Source of the DNA: JAYPHU01 sp038127535
GTDB lineage: Bacteria; Pseudomonadota; Alphaproteobacteria; Rhodospirillales; UBA2165
Direction: 5' to 3'
DNA length: 64,000 nt
Assembly: GCA_038127535.1 (NCBI GenBank)
Contig: JAYPHU010000003.1
Location: 1-64,000, forward strand
Positions 18,135 to 26,608 of the stretch are shown here, in pieces (positions within the stretch are counted from its first letter, which is position 1; each line of letters starts with the position of its first letter). The notes beneath the pieces are model-generated. The model was not told the DNA's origin and did no database searches. It was given only the letters and a program-made list of their open reading frames with translations. Position numbers and translations under genes: made by a program.

Positions 18135-18884
18135 TTATTGAAAGACGGCTTCCCAGATCAACTTGCACTCCACCCCGATCAGCGTCGCCACCACGATCCG
18201 GTTGAAGGTTTTGGTGGACACCCGGTCGGTCAATCGCATGCCGAAATGCTGGAAGAGAAACAGCGGCAGGACGGCGATCATGCCCAGGTGAATCCGCTCT
18301 TCGGTCATCATGTCCAGGTGCACCATGGTGATCAGTTGCAGGACGTTGAAGAATCCCAGCAGGATGCCGCTGTAGAGGACAAACGCCCCCTTTTCGATCC
18401 GGAGCGCCAATAGCAGCGGCGAAAAAATCGCGCCTGACATGCCCGTGGAGCCCTGGGAAAACCCGCCGACCATGGCGACCAGCGGCACCGTGATCCGGCC
18501 CATCTTGCCGTCCAGCTTGTAGTCGGGCTTTAGCCAGTTAAAGATCAGAAACACGCCGAGGGCAAAAGCCAGCCACTGAACGGTTTGGCGTGGGTCGATG
18601 GCCTGAAGGAACCACACGCCGGCGATCACCCCGATCGCCGCCGGAATGAAAATGTCCCAATGGATACGAGTGGTTTTCAAATGCGCCCGCTGCCCCCAAA
18701 TCAGCCAGCCGTTGGAAACCAAATTGGGGATGGTCAGCACCACCACCGCGGTCTCGACGCCCAGAAAGATGGCGATGATCGGCACCGCCACCGGCGGCAG
18801 GCCGAACCCGGTCAATCCTTTGACGAAGGCCCCGGCGCCGATCCCGACGAACATGATGGCCAGGGCGAAGAGATTGAGTTCCAT
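18135..18884 (-). CDS. TSUP (TauE/SafE) family membrane transporter
   Basis: The 249-residue protein has about seven to eight membrane segments. The N-terminal signature GAGAFVKGLTGFGLPPVAVPI and the second-half copy GGFSQGSTGMSG are the paired motifs of the TauE/SafE family. Members export sulfite, sulfoacetate or related small organosulfur anions. The start is the ATG at 18884. It may be co-transcribed with the small membrane protein downstream. The substrate is not deducible. Confidence 0.87.
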   Translation of the reverse strand: MELNLFALAIMFVGIGAGAFVKGLTGFGLPPVAVPIIAIFLGVETAVVVLTIPNLVSNGWLIWGQRAHLKTTRIHWDIFIPAAIGVIAGVWFLQAIDPRQTVQWLAFALGVFLIFNWLKPDYKLDGKMGRITVPLVAMVGGFSQGSTGMSGAIFSPLLLALRIEKGAFVLYSGILLGFFNVLQLITMVHLDMMTEERIHLGMIAVLPLFLFQHFGMRLTDRVSTKTFNRIVVATLIGVECKLIWEAVFQ

Positions 18885-19025
18885 GCGGCACGTTCGCCGA
18901 TGGAGCGGGGAATAACAAGGCGAGAGTGTTGTCTACTTCTCTCCCCCCATCCGGCCCTTCGGGCCACTTTCCCCCGCACCTGCCTGCGCGAAGCCAGAGC
19001 TTCGCTTCGGCGAAGGCAGGTGCGG

Positions 19026-19235
19026 GGGAAGGTAGTCTTGAAAGCAAGTCCGCAGCTAAATGCCCTCCCCCTTTACGGGGNNNNNNNNNNNNNNNNNNNN
19101 NNNNNNNNNNNNNNNNNNNNNNNNNNNNNNNNNNNNNNNNNNNNNNNNNNNNNNNNNNNNNNNNNNNNNNNNNNNNNNNNGGGAAGGTAGTCTTGAAAGC
19201 AAGTCCGCAGCTAAATGCCCTCCCCCTTTACGGGG
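19026..19235. repeat. 55-base direct repeat flanking a 100-N assembly gap
   Basis: Bases 19026-19080 and 19181-19235 are identical over 55 bases and directly border the N-run (19081-19180). An overlap of exactly the same sequence at both contig ends suggests that the contigs meet here. The gap may be an artefact of a k-mer assembler that failed to join through a repeat. Confidence 0.8.
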
Positions 19236-19316
19236 TAGGGTGCGGTGTCCGGGGCACCCGGATAACGCGGGTGGGGGAGCTAAGCGGATCAAGTCCGAGG
19301 ATGACGCATAAATCAT

Positions 19317-19396
19317 TTAACCACGAAGAACACGAAGTTCACGAAGATGCCGTGCTACCAACCTCCTTCGTATCCTTTGTGTTCTTCGTGTTTAAA
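19317..19396. repeat. CACGAAG palindromic intergenic repeat, copy 1
   Basis: The left arm holds three CACGAAG units spaced nine bases apart (from ttaaccacgaag). The right arm holds the complementary CTTCGTG/CTTTGTG units and ends tttaaa. Copy 2 is at 41499-41580. The arms are nearly conserved between copies while the centre differs, as expected of a dispersed RNA-hairpin or REP-like element. Confidence 0.75.
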
Positions 19397-19426
19397 TGGG
19401 TACGCGGATCACTTTCCCCCTACCAC

Positions 19427-19531
19427 CCGTCATCCCCGATCCGCGCAGCGGCTGTCGGGGATCTCATGCGGAATGGTCAGATACCCGAGAATTGGTCCCA
19501 ATATGTATTGATCCCAACTCGGGCATGACGG
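19427..19531. repeat. Palindromic element with ccgtcat/atgacgg ends
   Basis: Outer arms ccgtcat (19427-19433) and atgacgg (19525-19531) enclose an inner pair atccccga (19432-19439) and tcggggat (19455-19462). A third pair is formed by cccgag and ctcggg. The composition resembles the element at 41361-41465, so both probably belong to one intergenic family. Confidence 0.6.
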
Positions 19532-19552
19532 CGAGAAGAGGAAAGAATACCC

Positions 19553-21712
19553 TTACAGCCCCGCCGCTTTTGCCTCCAACCGCTTGGCGTGGAGAATCGG
19601 CTCGGTATAACCCGACGGCTGTTCCCGGCCCTTGAACACCAGGTCGCACGCCGCTTCAAAGGCGATGCTGCTATCGAAGTTGCCGGCCATGTTGTTGTAG
19701 GCCGGGTCGCCCGCATTCTGCCCATCGACCACGGCGGCCATCCGTTTCATAGCGTCCATCACCTGGTCCTCGGTGCAGATGCTGTGGTGCAGCCAGTTGG
19801 CGATGTGCTGGCTCGAGATACGCAGCGTCGCCCGGTCTTCCATCAGCCCGACATTGTTGATGTCCGGCACCTTGGAGCAGCCGACGCCCTGTTCCACCCA
19901 GCGCACCACATAGCCGAGGATGCCCTGGCAGTTATTGTCGAGCTCGGTCTTGATCTCGTCTTCCGAGAGGTTGCGGCCCTTAAGGAGCGGAATATCGAGG
20001 ATGGCGTCGAGGCTAGCCCGGGCCCGGCTGGCGAGCTCCGCCTGCCGGTCGGCGACACTGACCTGATGATAATGGATGGCGTGCAGGGTGGCCGCCGTCG
20101 GCGACGGCACCCAGGCGGTATTGGCGCCGGCCATGGGATGGCCGATCTTGGCGTCCACCATCTGCGCCATCTCGTCCGGCATGGCCCACATGCCCTTGCC
20201 GATCTGTGACTTGCCGCGCATGCCGGTTTCCAGACCGATATCCACATTCCAGTCTTCGTAGGCGGCGATCCAGCCGGCCATCTTGATGTCGGCTTTGGGC
20301 AGGAACGGTCCCGCCTCCATCGAGGTGTGGATTTCGTCGCCGGTCCGGTCCAGGAAGCCGGTATTGATGAACACCACCCGATCCTTGGCGGCGCGGACAC
20401 ATTCCTTGAGATTGACCGTGGTGCGGCGTTCCTCGTCCATGATGCCGACCTTTAATGTGTTCGCCGGCATGCCAAGCGCCTGTTCCACCATCCCGAACAA
20501 GTCGCAGGTGAAGCCGGCTTCTTCGGGTCCGTGCATTTTCGGCTTCACGATATAGACGCTGCCGGCCCGGCTGTTCTTCAGCGTGCCCGTACCCTTCAAG
20601 TCGTGCAGGCCGACCATACCGGTGAACATGGCGTCCATGATGCCTTCGGGCACCTCGCTGCCGTCGGCAAGCAGGATCGCCGGGTTGGTCATCAGATGGC
20701 CGACATTGCGGATCAGCAACAGACTACGCCCCGGCAGGGTCAGCGTGCCGCCGTCCGGCATCGTATACTCCCGGTCCGGGTTCAGGCACCGTGTCATGGT
20801 AGACCCGCCCTTTTCGAACGTGTCTTCCAGATCGCCCTTAAACAGACCCATGATATTGCGATACACGACCACCTTGTCGTCGGCGTCGACGGCGGCGATG
20901 GAGTCTTCGAAGTCCTGGATGGTGGTAATGGCCGCTTCCATTACCACATCCTTGACCCCTGCCGGGCTGGACTTGCCGATGGCGTGATCCCGGTCGATCT
21001 GAATTTCGATATGCAGGCCGTTGTGCTGAAGCAGGACGGCCTCCGGATTGGCGGCATCGCCGGTGTAGCCGGCAAACTGCGCCGGGTCGGCCAGGCTTGT
21101 ATCACCGGCGACCAGCTTACCATCGGCCACGCTATAGCCGGAGACATCTGCGTGACTGCCGCCGGCGAGCGGAACCGCGTCATCCAGTACCTTGGCGGCA
21201 TAGGCGATCACCGCCGCGCCCCGGGTTTCATTGTAGCCGCCGGACCGTTCCTTATCGCCGTCTTCATCAATCACGTCGGTGCCGTAGAGCGCATCGTACA
21301 GGCTGCCCCAGCGGGCATTGGCAGCGTTCAGGGCAAACCGGGCGTTACTGACAGGCACGACAAGTTGCGGGCCGGCCACGGTGGCGATCTCCGGGTCGAC
21401 TTTGTCAGTAGCGACCTGAAAGTCATCCCCTTCCGGCACCAGATATCCGATCTCCGTCAAAAACTCCCTATAGGCGTCCGCGTCGTGCTCCTGGCCCTTA
21501 CGCTCCAGATGCCAGGCGTCGATGGTTTTCTGTAAGGCCTCCCGATGGGCCAGCAAGGCCTTATTCAGCGGCGCCATCTCGCCGGCGATCTCGGCAAACT
21601 TGGCCCAGAAGTCATCTGGATCTATGCCGGTGCCCGGCGCCAGTTCATTGGCCAGGAAATCCGCCAACACGGTCGCGACCTGCAGGCCGCTCTTTTCAAT
21701 ACGATCGGTCAT
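19553..21712 (-). CDS. glcB: Malate synthase G
   Basis: The 719-residue protein matches the single-chain G isoform of malate synthase, which condenses glyoxylate with acetyl-CoA in the glyoxylate cycle or glycolate metabolism. Diagnostic stretches include GSVYIVKPKMHGPEEAGFT, then DEERRTTVNLKECVRAAKDR and DRTGDEIHTSMEAGPF. The C-terminal part holds the expected DIPLLKGRNLSEDEI and NCQGILGYVVRW. It is a single gene with no isocitrate lyase nearby. It would serve growth on C2 compounds formed by degradation of organic acids. Confidence 0.97.
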   Translation of the reverse strand: MTDRIEKSGLQVATVLADFLANELAPGTGIDPDDFWAKFAEIAGEMAPLNKALLAHREALQKTIDAWHLERKGQEHDADAYREFLTEIGYLVPEGDDFQVATDKVDPEIATVAGPQLVVPVSNARFALNAANARWGSLYDALYGTDVIDEDGDKERSGGYNETRGAAVIAYAAKVLDDAVPLAGGSHADVSGYSVADGKLVAGDTSLADPAQFAGYTGDAANPEAVLLQHNGLHIEIQIDRDHAIGKSSPAGVKDVVMEAAITTIQDFEDSIAAVDADDKVVVYRNIMGLFKGDLEDTFEKGGSTMTRCLNPDREYTMPDGGTLTLPGRSLLLIRNVGHLMTNPAILLADGSEVPEGIMDAMFTGMVGLHDLKGTGTLKNSRAGSVYIVKPKMHGPEEAGFTCDLFGMVEQALGMPANTLKVGIMDEERRTTVNLKECVRAAKDRVVFINTGFLDRTGDEIHTSMEAGPFLPKADIKMAGWIAAYEDWNVDIGLETGMRGKSQIGKGMWAMPDEMAQMVDAKIGHPMAGANTAWVPSPTAATLHAIHYHQVSVADRQAELASRARASLDAILDIPLLKGRNLSEDEIKTELDNNCQGILGYVVRWVEQGVGCSKVPDINNVGLMEDRATLRISSQHIANWLHHSICTEDQVMDAMKRMAAVVDGQNAGDPAYNNMAGNFDSSIAFEAACDLVFKGREQPSGYTEPILHAKRLEAKAAGL

Positions 21713-21922
21713 GGTTTTCAGCCCTTCCCCTCGGAATGAGTTCTCGGGATATTATTTTTTGATGGCCGGCGCTGGGATGTGGCCGGGCGTTCACCTGCGG
21801 CATTCTCGCAAATTGACCCGGCCAAGAAAACGGCTTTTTTGGGCGGCTACTCACTCTGCATGCTTACCTTCGCCGTAAGGATACATTAGTGTGAACAACC
21901 CCAAACAAAGCCCAACGCCGCC

Positions 21923-23659
21923 ATGCCCATAGAAATACTTACCTTGCGCGAGATCGTCATCTTCCTGGTGGCTGCCGGGATCGTCGTCCCGCTGGCGCAC
22001 AAACTAAAAATCAGTCCGGTTCTGGGCTATTTGACGGTCGGCATTGTGATCGGCCCGCATGGCGCTGCGCGCCTGGCCGAGAGCGCCCCCTGGATCGGAA
22101 ACCTGACGGTCAACAGTATGGACGCCTTGCACACACTGGGCGAGTGGGGGATCGTCTCTCTGTTGTTCATGATCGGCCTGGAACTGTCCTTTGCCCGGCT
22201 GTGGTCACTGCGGCGGACCGTGTTCGGCTTGGGTGCGGCGCAGGTGCTGATCACCGGCGGGCTGATCGCCTTTATGGCATCGCTGTTCCACAACACCTTG
22301 CCGGCAGCGCTCATCCTCGGTGCCGGTTTCGCGCTCTCCTCGACCGCCATCGTAATGCAGTTGCTGACGGAAAACTGCCGGCTCGGCACGACGGCCGGAC
22401 AAACCAGCTTCTCCATCCTGTTATTCCAAGACCTGGCCGTCCTGCCGATCCTGCTCATGGTCGGCGCGTTTGGGGCCAATGCCGGCGGCTCAATCGGCCT
22501 GCCGTTGGTGCTTGCCCTCGGCAAAGCCATTGCCGCCATCGCCATTATCCTGGTGATCGGGCGGGTGGTTATCCGGCCCCTGTTCCAGTTGATCGGCAGC
22601 GTCGCCAGCCGGGAGATGTTCCTGGCGCTCGTCTTATTGGTCATCGTCGCCACCGGATTCGCCTCGGAGATGGCGGGCCTCTCCATGAGCCTGGGCGCGT
22701 TCCTGGCCGGGCTGCTATTGGCCGAGACCGAGTACCGCCACGAGATCGAGATCGACATCGAACCATTTAAGGGCCTGCTGCTTGGGCTGTTCTTTATGTT
22801 CATCGGCATGTCCATTGATCTGGGGCAGGTGGCGGCCCGTCCGGTGTGGCTGTTCTCCTCCGTCGTCGGCTTGTTCATGATCAAAGGCGCGGTGATTTAT
22901 CTCCTGGTCCGGCTGTTCGGAGAGCGCAAACCAACGGCGCTGGAAAGTGCGTTGCTGTTGGGCCAGGGCGGCGAGTTCGCCTTCCTAGTGGTCAGCCTGG
23001 GCGCGAGTCTCGGCCTGATCCCCGGTCCGACAGCGCAGTTCATGCTTATCGTCACCGGTCTCACCATGTATGCGACGCCATTTGTCGCCCTCGCCGCCCG
23101 CCGGCTGGCCAACATTATGGAGAGCGAGGATCCCGATTATACCGACGAGGAACCGGACATCCCCGCCGACATCAATGGTCATGTGATCATCGCCGGTTAT
23201 GGCCGGGTCGGACAGATGATCGGCTCCATCCTGGATGAGCGTGGCATGCCCCATGTCGGCCTAGACTACCGCCCGGCCCTGGTCAGCGACTTCCGCAGCC
23301 AAGGGGCCTGCGTCTATGTGGGCAACGCCAGCCGCATCGATATGCTGGAAAAATTGGGCGCGGAGACCGCCGCCGCCCTGGTGGTGACGACCGACGATCC
23401 GGCCGTTGCCGAGCGGGTAGTGACCACGGCGCGGGCGCACTGGCCCGATCTTGCAATTTACGCCAGAGCCCATAATGTCAAACAGGCTGCCAAGCTGATT
23501 GAACAAGGGGCCACCCACGTGGTGCCGGAAGCGACGCAGGCCAGCCTGCAGATGGGCGAGCTGATCCTGATGGGGCTCGGTGTGCCCGACAGTGCGGCGC
23601 GGCAATATATTGAATCTCGGCGGCAGTCAGAACAGACCTCCGTCGACCAACCGGGATAA
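21923..23659 (+). CDS. CPA2-family cation/proton antiporter with a TrkA-N domain (KefB/YbaL-like)
   Basis: The 578-residue protein has about twelve membrane segments in the first 400 residues, including the family motifs LGYLTVGIVIGPHG and GFALSSTAIVMQLL. A cytoplasmic TrkA-N/RCK nucleotide-binding domain with IIAGYGRVGQMIGSIL near 418 follows. Such proteins exchange K+ or Na+ for H+ and are gated by nucleotides or glutathione adducts. The end of its gene is 17 bases before an esterase gene with its own ribosome site. Confidence 0.88.
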   Translation: MPIEILTLREIVIFLVAAGIVVPLAHKLKISPVLGYLTVGIVIGPHGAARLAESAPWIGNLTVNSMDALHTLGEWGIVSLLFMIGLELSFARLWSLRRTVFGLGAAQVLITGGLIAFMASLFHNTLPAALILGAGFALSSTAIVMQLLTENCRLGTTAGQTSFSILLFQDLAVLPILLMVGAFGANAGGSIGLPLVLALGKAIAAIAIILVIGRVVIRPLFQLIGSVASREMFLALVLLVIVATGFASEMAGLSMSLGAFLAGLLLAETEYRHEIEIDIEPFKGLLLGLFFMFIGMSIDLGQVAARPVWLFSSVVGLFMIKGAVIYLLVRLFGERKPTALESALLLGQGGEFAFLVVSLGASLGLIPGPTAQFMLIVTGLTMYATPFVALAARRLANIMESEDPDYTDEEPDIPADINGHVIIAGYGRVGQMIGSILDERGMPHVGLDYRPALVSDFRSQGACVYVGNASRIDMLEKLGAETAAALVVTTDDPAVAERVVTTARAHWPDLAIYARAHNVKQAAKLIEQGATHVVPEATQASLQMGELILMGLGVPDSAARQYIESRRQSEQTSVDQPG

Positions 23660-23676
23660 ACCAGGGGGACATACAC

Positions 23677-24552
23677 ATGAGCGACACCGACATCGTATAT
23701 GAGGGCTACACCGCCGCCGGGCTGGCGGAGAGCCTCAACGTGGAGGTCACCATCGACGACCTACCCGCCTATCAGCAGGAGAACGGCGTGCTCAGCGCCG
23801 CCGCGCGGGAACGCTTGCCCTGCAATTGCAATATCGCTTACGGCCCGGAATACATACAGAAGCTGGATATTTTCGCCCCCGAAGGCGACCGCCTTCCGGT
23901 GCTGATTGATATCCACGGCGGCGGCTGGCGCGCAGGCAGCAAGGACGGCCGCAGCATGATCGCCGAGGCCATCACCGGCGCCGGCGCGCTGTGGGTGCCT
24001 ATCGATTACGGACTAGCGCCCGATCACCGCATGGATCAGATCGTCAATCAAGTGCGCACCGCGCTGGCCTGGGTCTACAACAATATCGCCGAGCACGGCG
24101 GCGATCCTGATCGAATTTTTGTTTCCGGCAATTCCGCCGGCGGTCATCTGACGGGAACAATTCTGATGCCCGGCTGGCACGGAGACTACGGCGTGCCGGA
24201 AGACGTGGTGAAAGGCGCGTGCGCCATGAGTGGTATCTTTGATCTGCGCGCACTCTACCATGCCGACGGCGGCTATAAGGTGGAACTCGGATTGGATCTG
24301 CCGACCGCGGAATCCTTCAGCCCGCTGTTGCACCTACCCGAAAACGGCTGTCCGCTGATTATCGGTTATGGTGCGCCGGAGCTGGATGAATTCCGGCGCC
24401 AATCCCATGTCTACTACGAAGCCTGGAAGAACGCCGGGTTCGACGCGACGGAGGTCATCGTCGACGGCGCCCATCATTTCGCCATGTCCAGGGAGCTGGC
24501 AAACACAGGTGGGAAATTACACAAAAATCTCGTTGAAATTATGAATAACTAA
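23677..24552 (+). CDS. Alpha/beta-hydrolase (esterase of the HSL/BD-FAE-like group)
   Basis: The 291-residue protein has the oxyanion-hole motif HGGGW at 80-84, the nucleophile elbow SGNSAGG with Ser153, and a C-terminal histidine in DGAHHF near 267. This is the layout of hormone-sensitive-lipase-like esterases and kynurenine-formamidase-like proteins. No signal peptide is visible, so it is cytoplasmic. It starts 17 bases after the antiporter stop with AGGGGGA upstream, so the two may be co-transcribed. Substrate unknown. Confidence 0.8.
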   Translation: MSDTDIVYEGYTAAGLAESLNVEVTIDDLPAYQQENGVLSAAARERLPCNCNIAYGPEYIQKLDIFAPEGDRLPVLIDIHGGGWRAGSKDGRSMIAEAITGAGALWVPIDYGLAPDHRMDQIVNQVRTALAWVYNNIAEHGGDPDRIFVSGNSAGGHLTGTILMPGWHGDYGVPEDVVKGACAMSGIFDLRALYHADGGYKVELGLDLPTAESFSPLLHLPENGCPLIIGYGAPELDEFRRQSHVYYEAWKNAGFDATEVIVDGAHHFAMSRELANTGGKLHKNLVEIMNN

Positions 24553-24638
24553 ACCTACAGATTTAATTGCCTTATGAAAATTCTGACCCCGCGCAGAGAA
24601 TGGCCTACACGTAATATATTGATCCCGACCTGAACTGT

Positions 24639-25016
24639 GTGTTTGTCCGCCACTTCGGTGCGTATGAACTCGATGAAGAACAGCACCATCTTCGCGACCT
24701 AATGGCGCGCGAGGACTTCCGCCCCGGCTGCAATATCCTGCGGGTGATGGAAGGGATCGCGATGCCGGAGGAATATAGTTTCGAGTATTTCACCGGCCGC
24801 TCCAAACCCAAGTTGGACAAACTCTTGGAGAAGATGAAGAGCATCCGGATTGCCTGGGTGGTGAACAATGGCCGGGACTACAGCCTGGTCCACCAATGGG
24901 GCGTCTCCCAGCGGCTGAGTGTGCCGGAGGTCGAACGCCGGACGTTCCGCGAGCTGCCGCCGTCCCTGGAATGGCTCGGTATCCCGGCGGACTATTCCAT
25001 TAGCTTCGGCGGCTGA
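24639..25016 (+). CDS. Hypothetical protein, frame interrupted by a stop near its natural start
   Basis: The sequence from 24600 reads ATG, three codons, TAA, then continues in the same frame with YIDPDLNCVFVRHFGAYEL. The natural protein therefore most likely began at 24600 and is interrupted at codon 5. Translation could restart at the GTG at 24639, giving 125 residues, but no ribosome site precedes it. The N-terminal strand pattern and the FRPGCNILRVMEG segment resemble small alphaproteobacterial STAS/SpoIIAA-like proteins, a weak resemblance. The function is unknown. It ends over the stop of the convergent peroxidase pseudogene (25 bases overlap). Confidence 0.5.
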   Translation: MFVRHFGAYELDEEQHHLRDLMAREDFRPGCNILRVMEGIAMPEEYSFEYFTGRSKPKLDKLLEKMKSIRIAWVVNNGRDYSLVHQWGVSQRLSVPEVERRTFRELPPSLEWLGIPADYSISFGG

Positions 25017-26541
25017 AGGTACTTGGCGGGCGCATCGACCGGCCCGTCCAAGGTCAGCAGGAATGCCTCGATTTGTTTGAATTGCGTATAGGTCATCGAG
25101 AGCTGGCGCAGCTCGGTTTCGCCCACGGTCGCCGGCGGCACGTCCCGGTATTGCCAGATGGCGTCCTCCAGGGTCTGAAACTGACCCGCGTGCATGTAGG
25201 GCGCGGTGCGGGAGACAATGCGCAGTGTCGGCGTCTTGAAGGACCCGACCAATTCCGGCCCGCTCCGCTTAGCAAAAGTGAGTTCAGTACACTTCTCCGC
25301 ATCTTTGCCGAATTGGCTCCGGCAATTGGTGGGATCGGCCAGCGCCTCTTTGATGCCGGTGGCGCGTCCCATCTCCCCCGCATCATCGCCGACGATGTGG
25401 GAGCCGATATTGTGAAACTGGAAATCCGTGAACAGCGGCCCGGAATGGCAGCGGATGCATTGCCCCTGATTGTCGGCAATGAAGGCGCGGAGGCCTTCGA
25501 TCTCATCAAGGCTGAACTGATCTTCCGGCGCGGGCTTATGGCCAGCCAGTACGGCGGCGACATAGCGGTCGAACTTCGCCGGGCCAGGCCGGAGCCGGCG
25601 TTCATAGGCGGCGATGGCTTTGCCGAGATTGGCGAACGCCCGGTCGATCCCGGCTATATTATCTACCGTCGGCAATTTGCCGAAGAGGTTTTCATACCGC
25701 CGCCGGAAATCCGCATCTCCACGGACGACCTCCACCACATGTTCGCGGTCCGTGCCGTGTTCCTCCGGCGCTTCAAACGGCGCCCTCGCCTGGGACCAAA
25801 GACTGTCCTTGCGCCCGTTTCAAAATTGCCAGGGACTGAACGACGCGCCAATTACCGTGGGCGCATTGCGCTGGGTTTGGCCGATGCCGACCGCCCGCTT
25901 ACGCCCATCGGCAAACATCAACTCGGGCTTGTGGCAGCCGGCACAAGCGATCTTGCCGTTGGCGCTCAGTCGCGTGTAAAAAACAGCCGGTGGCTAAGAT
26001 CGGCGGCCGCCTCGCTATAGGCAACCTCATTGTCGGAAGCAGCCGCACGCACCGGCAGGTTGGAAAGCAACAGCTTTTTCAGGACCGCGCGCTCTTCCGG
26101 TGTCCATTCGTCATCGAAATCGCGCCAGACCGCTATGCCGACATTGACCGCAAAGGTGATCCGGTCCTCGCCGGCATTGGTTTTCAGTCCGAACTGGACC
26201 ATCCATTCTCCGAGCCGGTCGAACTTGACCCCCTCGATAATGTGCTCGCCGGCGCGCGGGCCTTTTGTAATTTTCGGCGTGGTCGGCAGGAAGTGGGAAT
26301 GGCGCTTCATCACCGCCCCGATCGAGAGCTCATCGGGCGCGGGCAAATCCCCGGATATTGGGCTCAGATACAAATACCAGTGATGCAGGCGGTTGAACGG
26401 CGGGTTGGCGGGCAGGGTTTCCAGGGACGCCGCCACCCGCCCGCTTTGGGACACCGCGGACATCCCTGCCGCGCAGACAGGCCCGACCAGCGCTAAAAAC
26501 GCCGGCATCTACGTCAAACCTCGTCGAATACGCCGGAACAT
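24992..26541 (-). pseudogene. Signal peptide-YtkA-like-dihaem cytochrome c peroxidase fusion, frameshifted
   Basis: From 26541 the frame reads a basic start MFRRIRRGLT, then a TAG (26509-26511), then a hydrophobic signal segment. A domain like YtkA follows (PKITKGPRAGEHIIEGVKF, WMVQFGLKTNAGEDRITF). Near 25978-25983 six T on the coding strand (A on the shown strand) appear to have lost one base. Joining the frames restores LFFYTRLSANGKIACAGCH. The remainder has both haem sites, CAGCH (25931-25945) and CIRCH (25445-25459), and the MauG/CcpA ending TPYMHAG-like (TAPYMHAGQFQTLEDAI). Such proteins reduce H2O2 or modify proteins in the periplasm. It could be a sequencing error or true decay; two lesions favour decay. 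Confidence 0.78.
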
Positions 26542-26608
26542 CGCCGCTCCGTCCTGTTATCTCACGGAAACAGTATACCCGGATTTAAAGATAGTGACGT
26601 GATTTGGC

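Larger units (their letters stand above)
18885..19552. repeat. Repeat-rich intergenic region interrupted by a scaffold gap
   Basis: This 668-base stretch has no credible gene. It holds a 15-base perfect inverted repeat (18971-18985 with 19014-19028), a 55-base direct repeat on both sides of the N-run, a CACGAAG palindromic element (19317-19396), the 16-base shared string at 19397-19412 and another palindromic element (19427-19531). Some long frames cross it but lack codon structure and are interrupted by N. Confidence 0.75.

Noticed and set aside
19317..19396. CACGAAG units as a CRISPR array
   Set aside because: Units are 7-9 bases without 25-40-base spacers, and no cas gene is present.
18926..19528. 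A frame of 200 codons across the N-run
   Set aside because: It contains unknown residues and repeat-derived sequence only.
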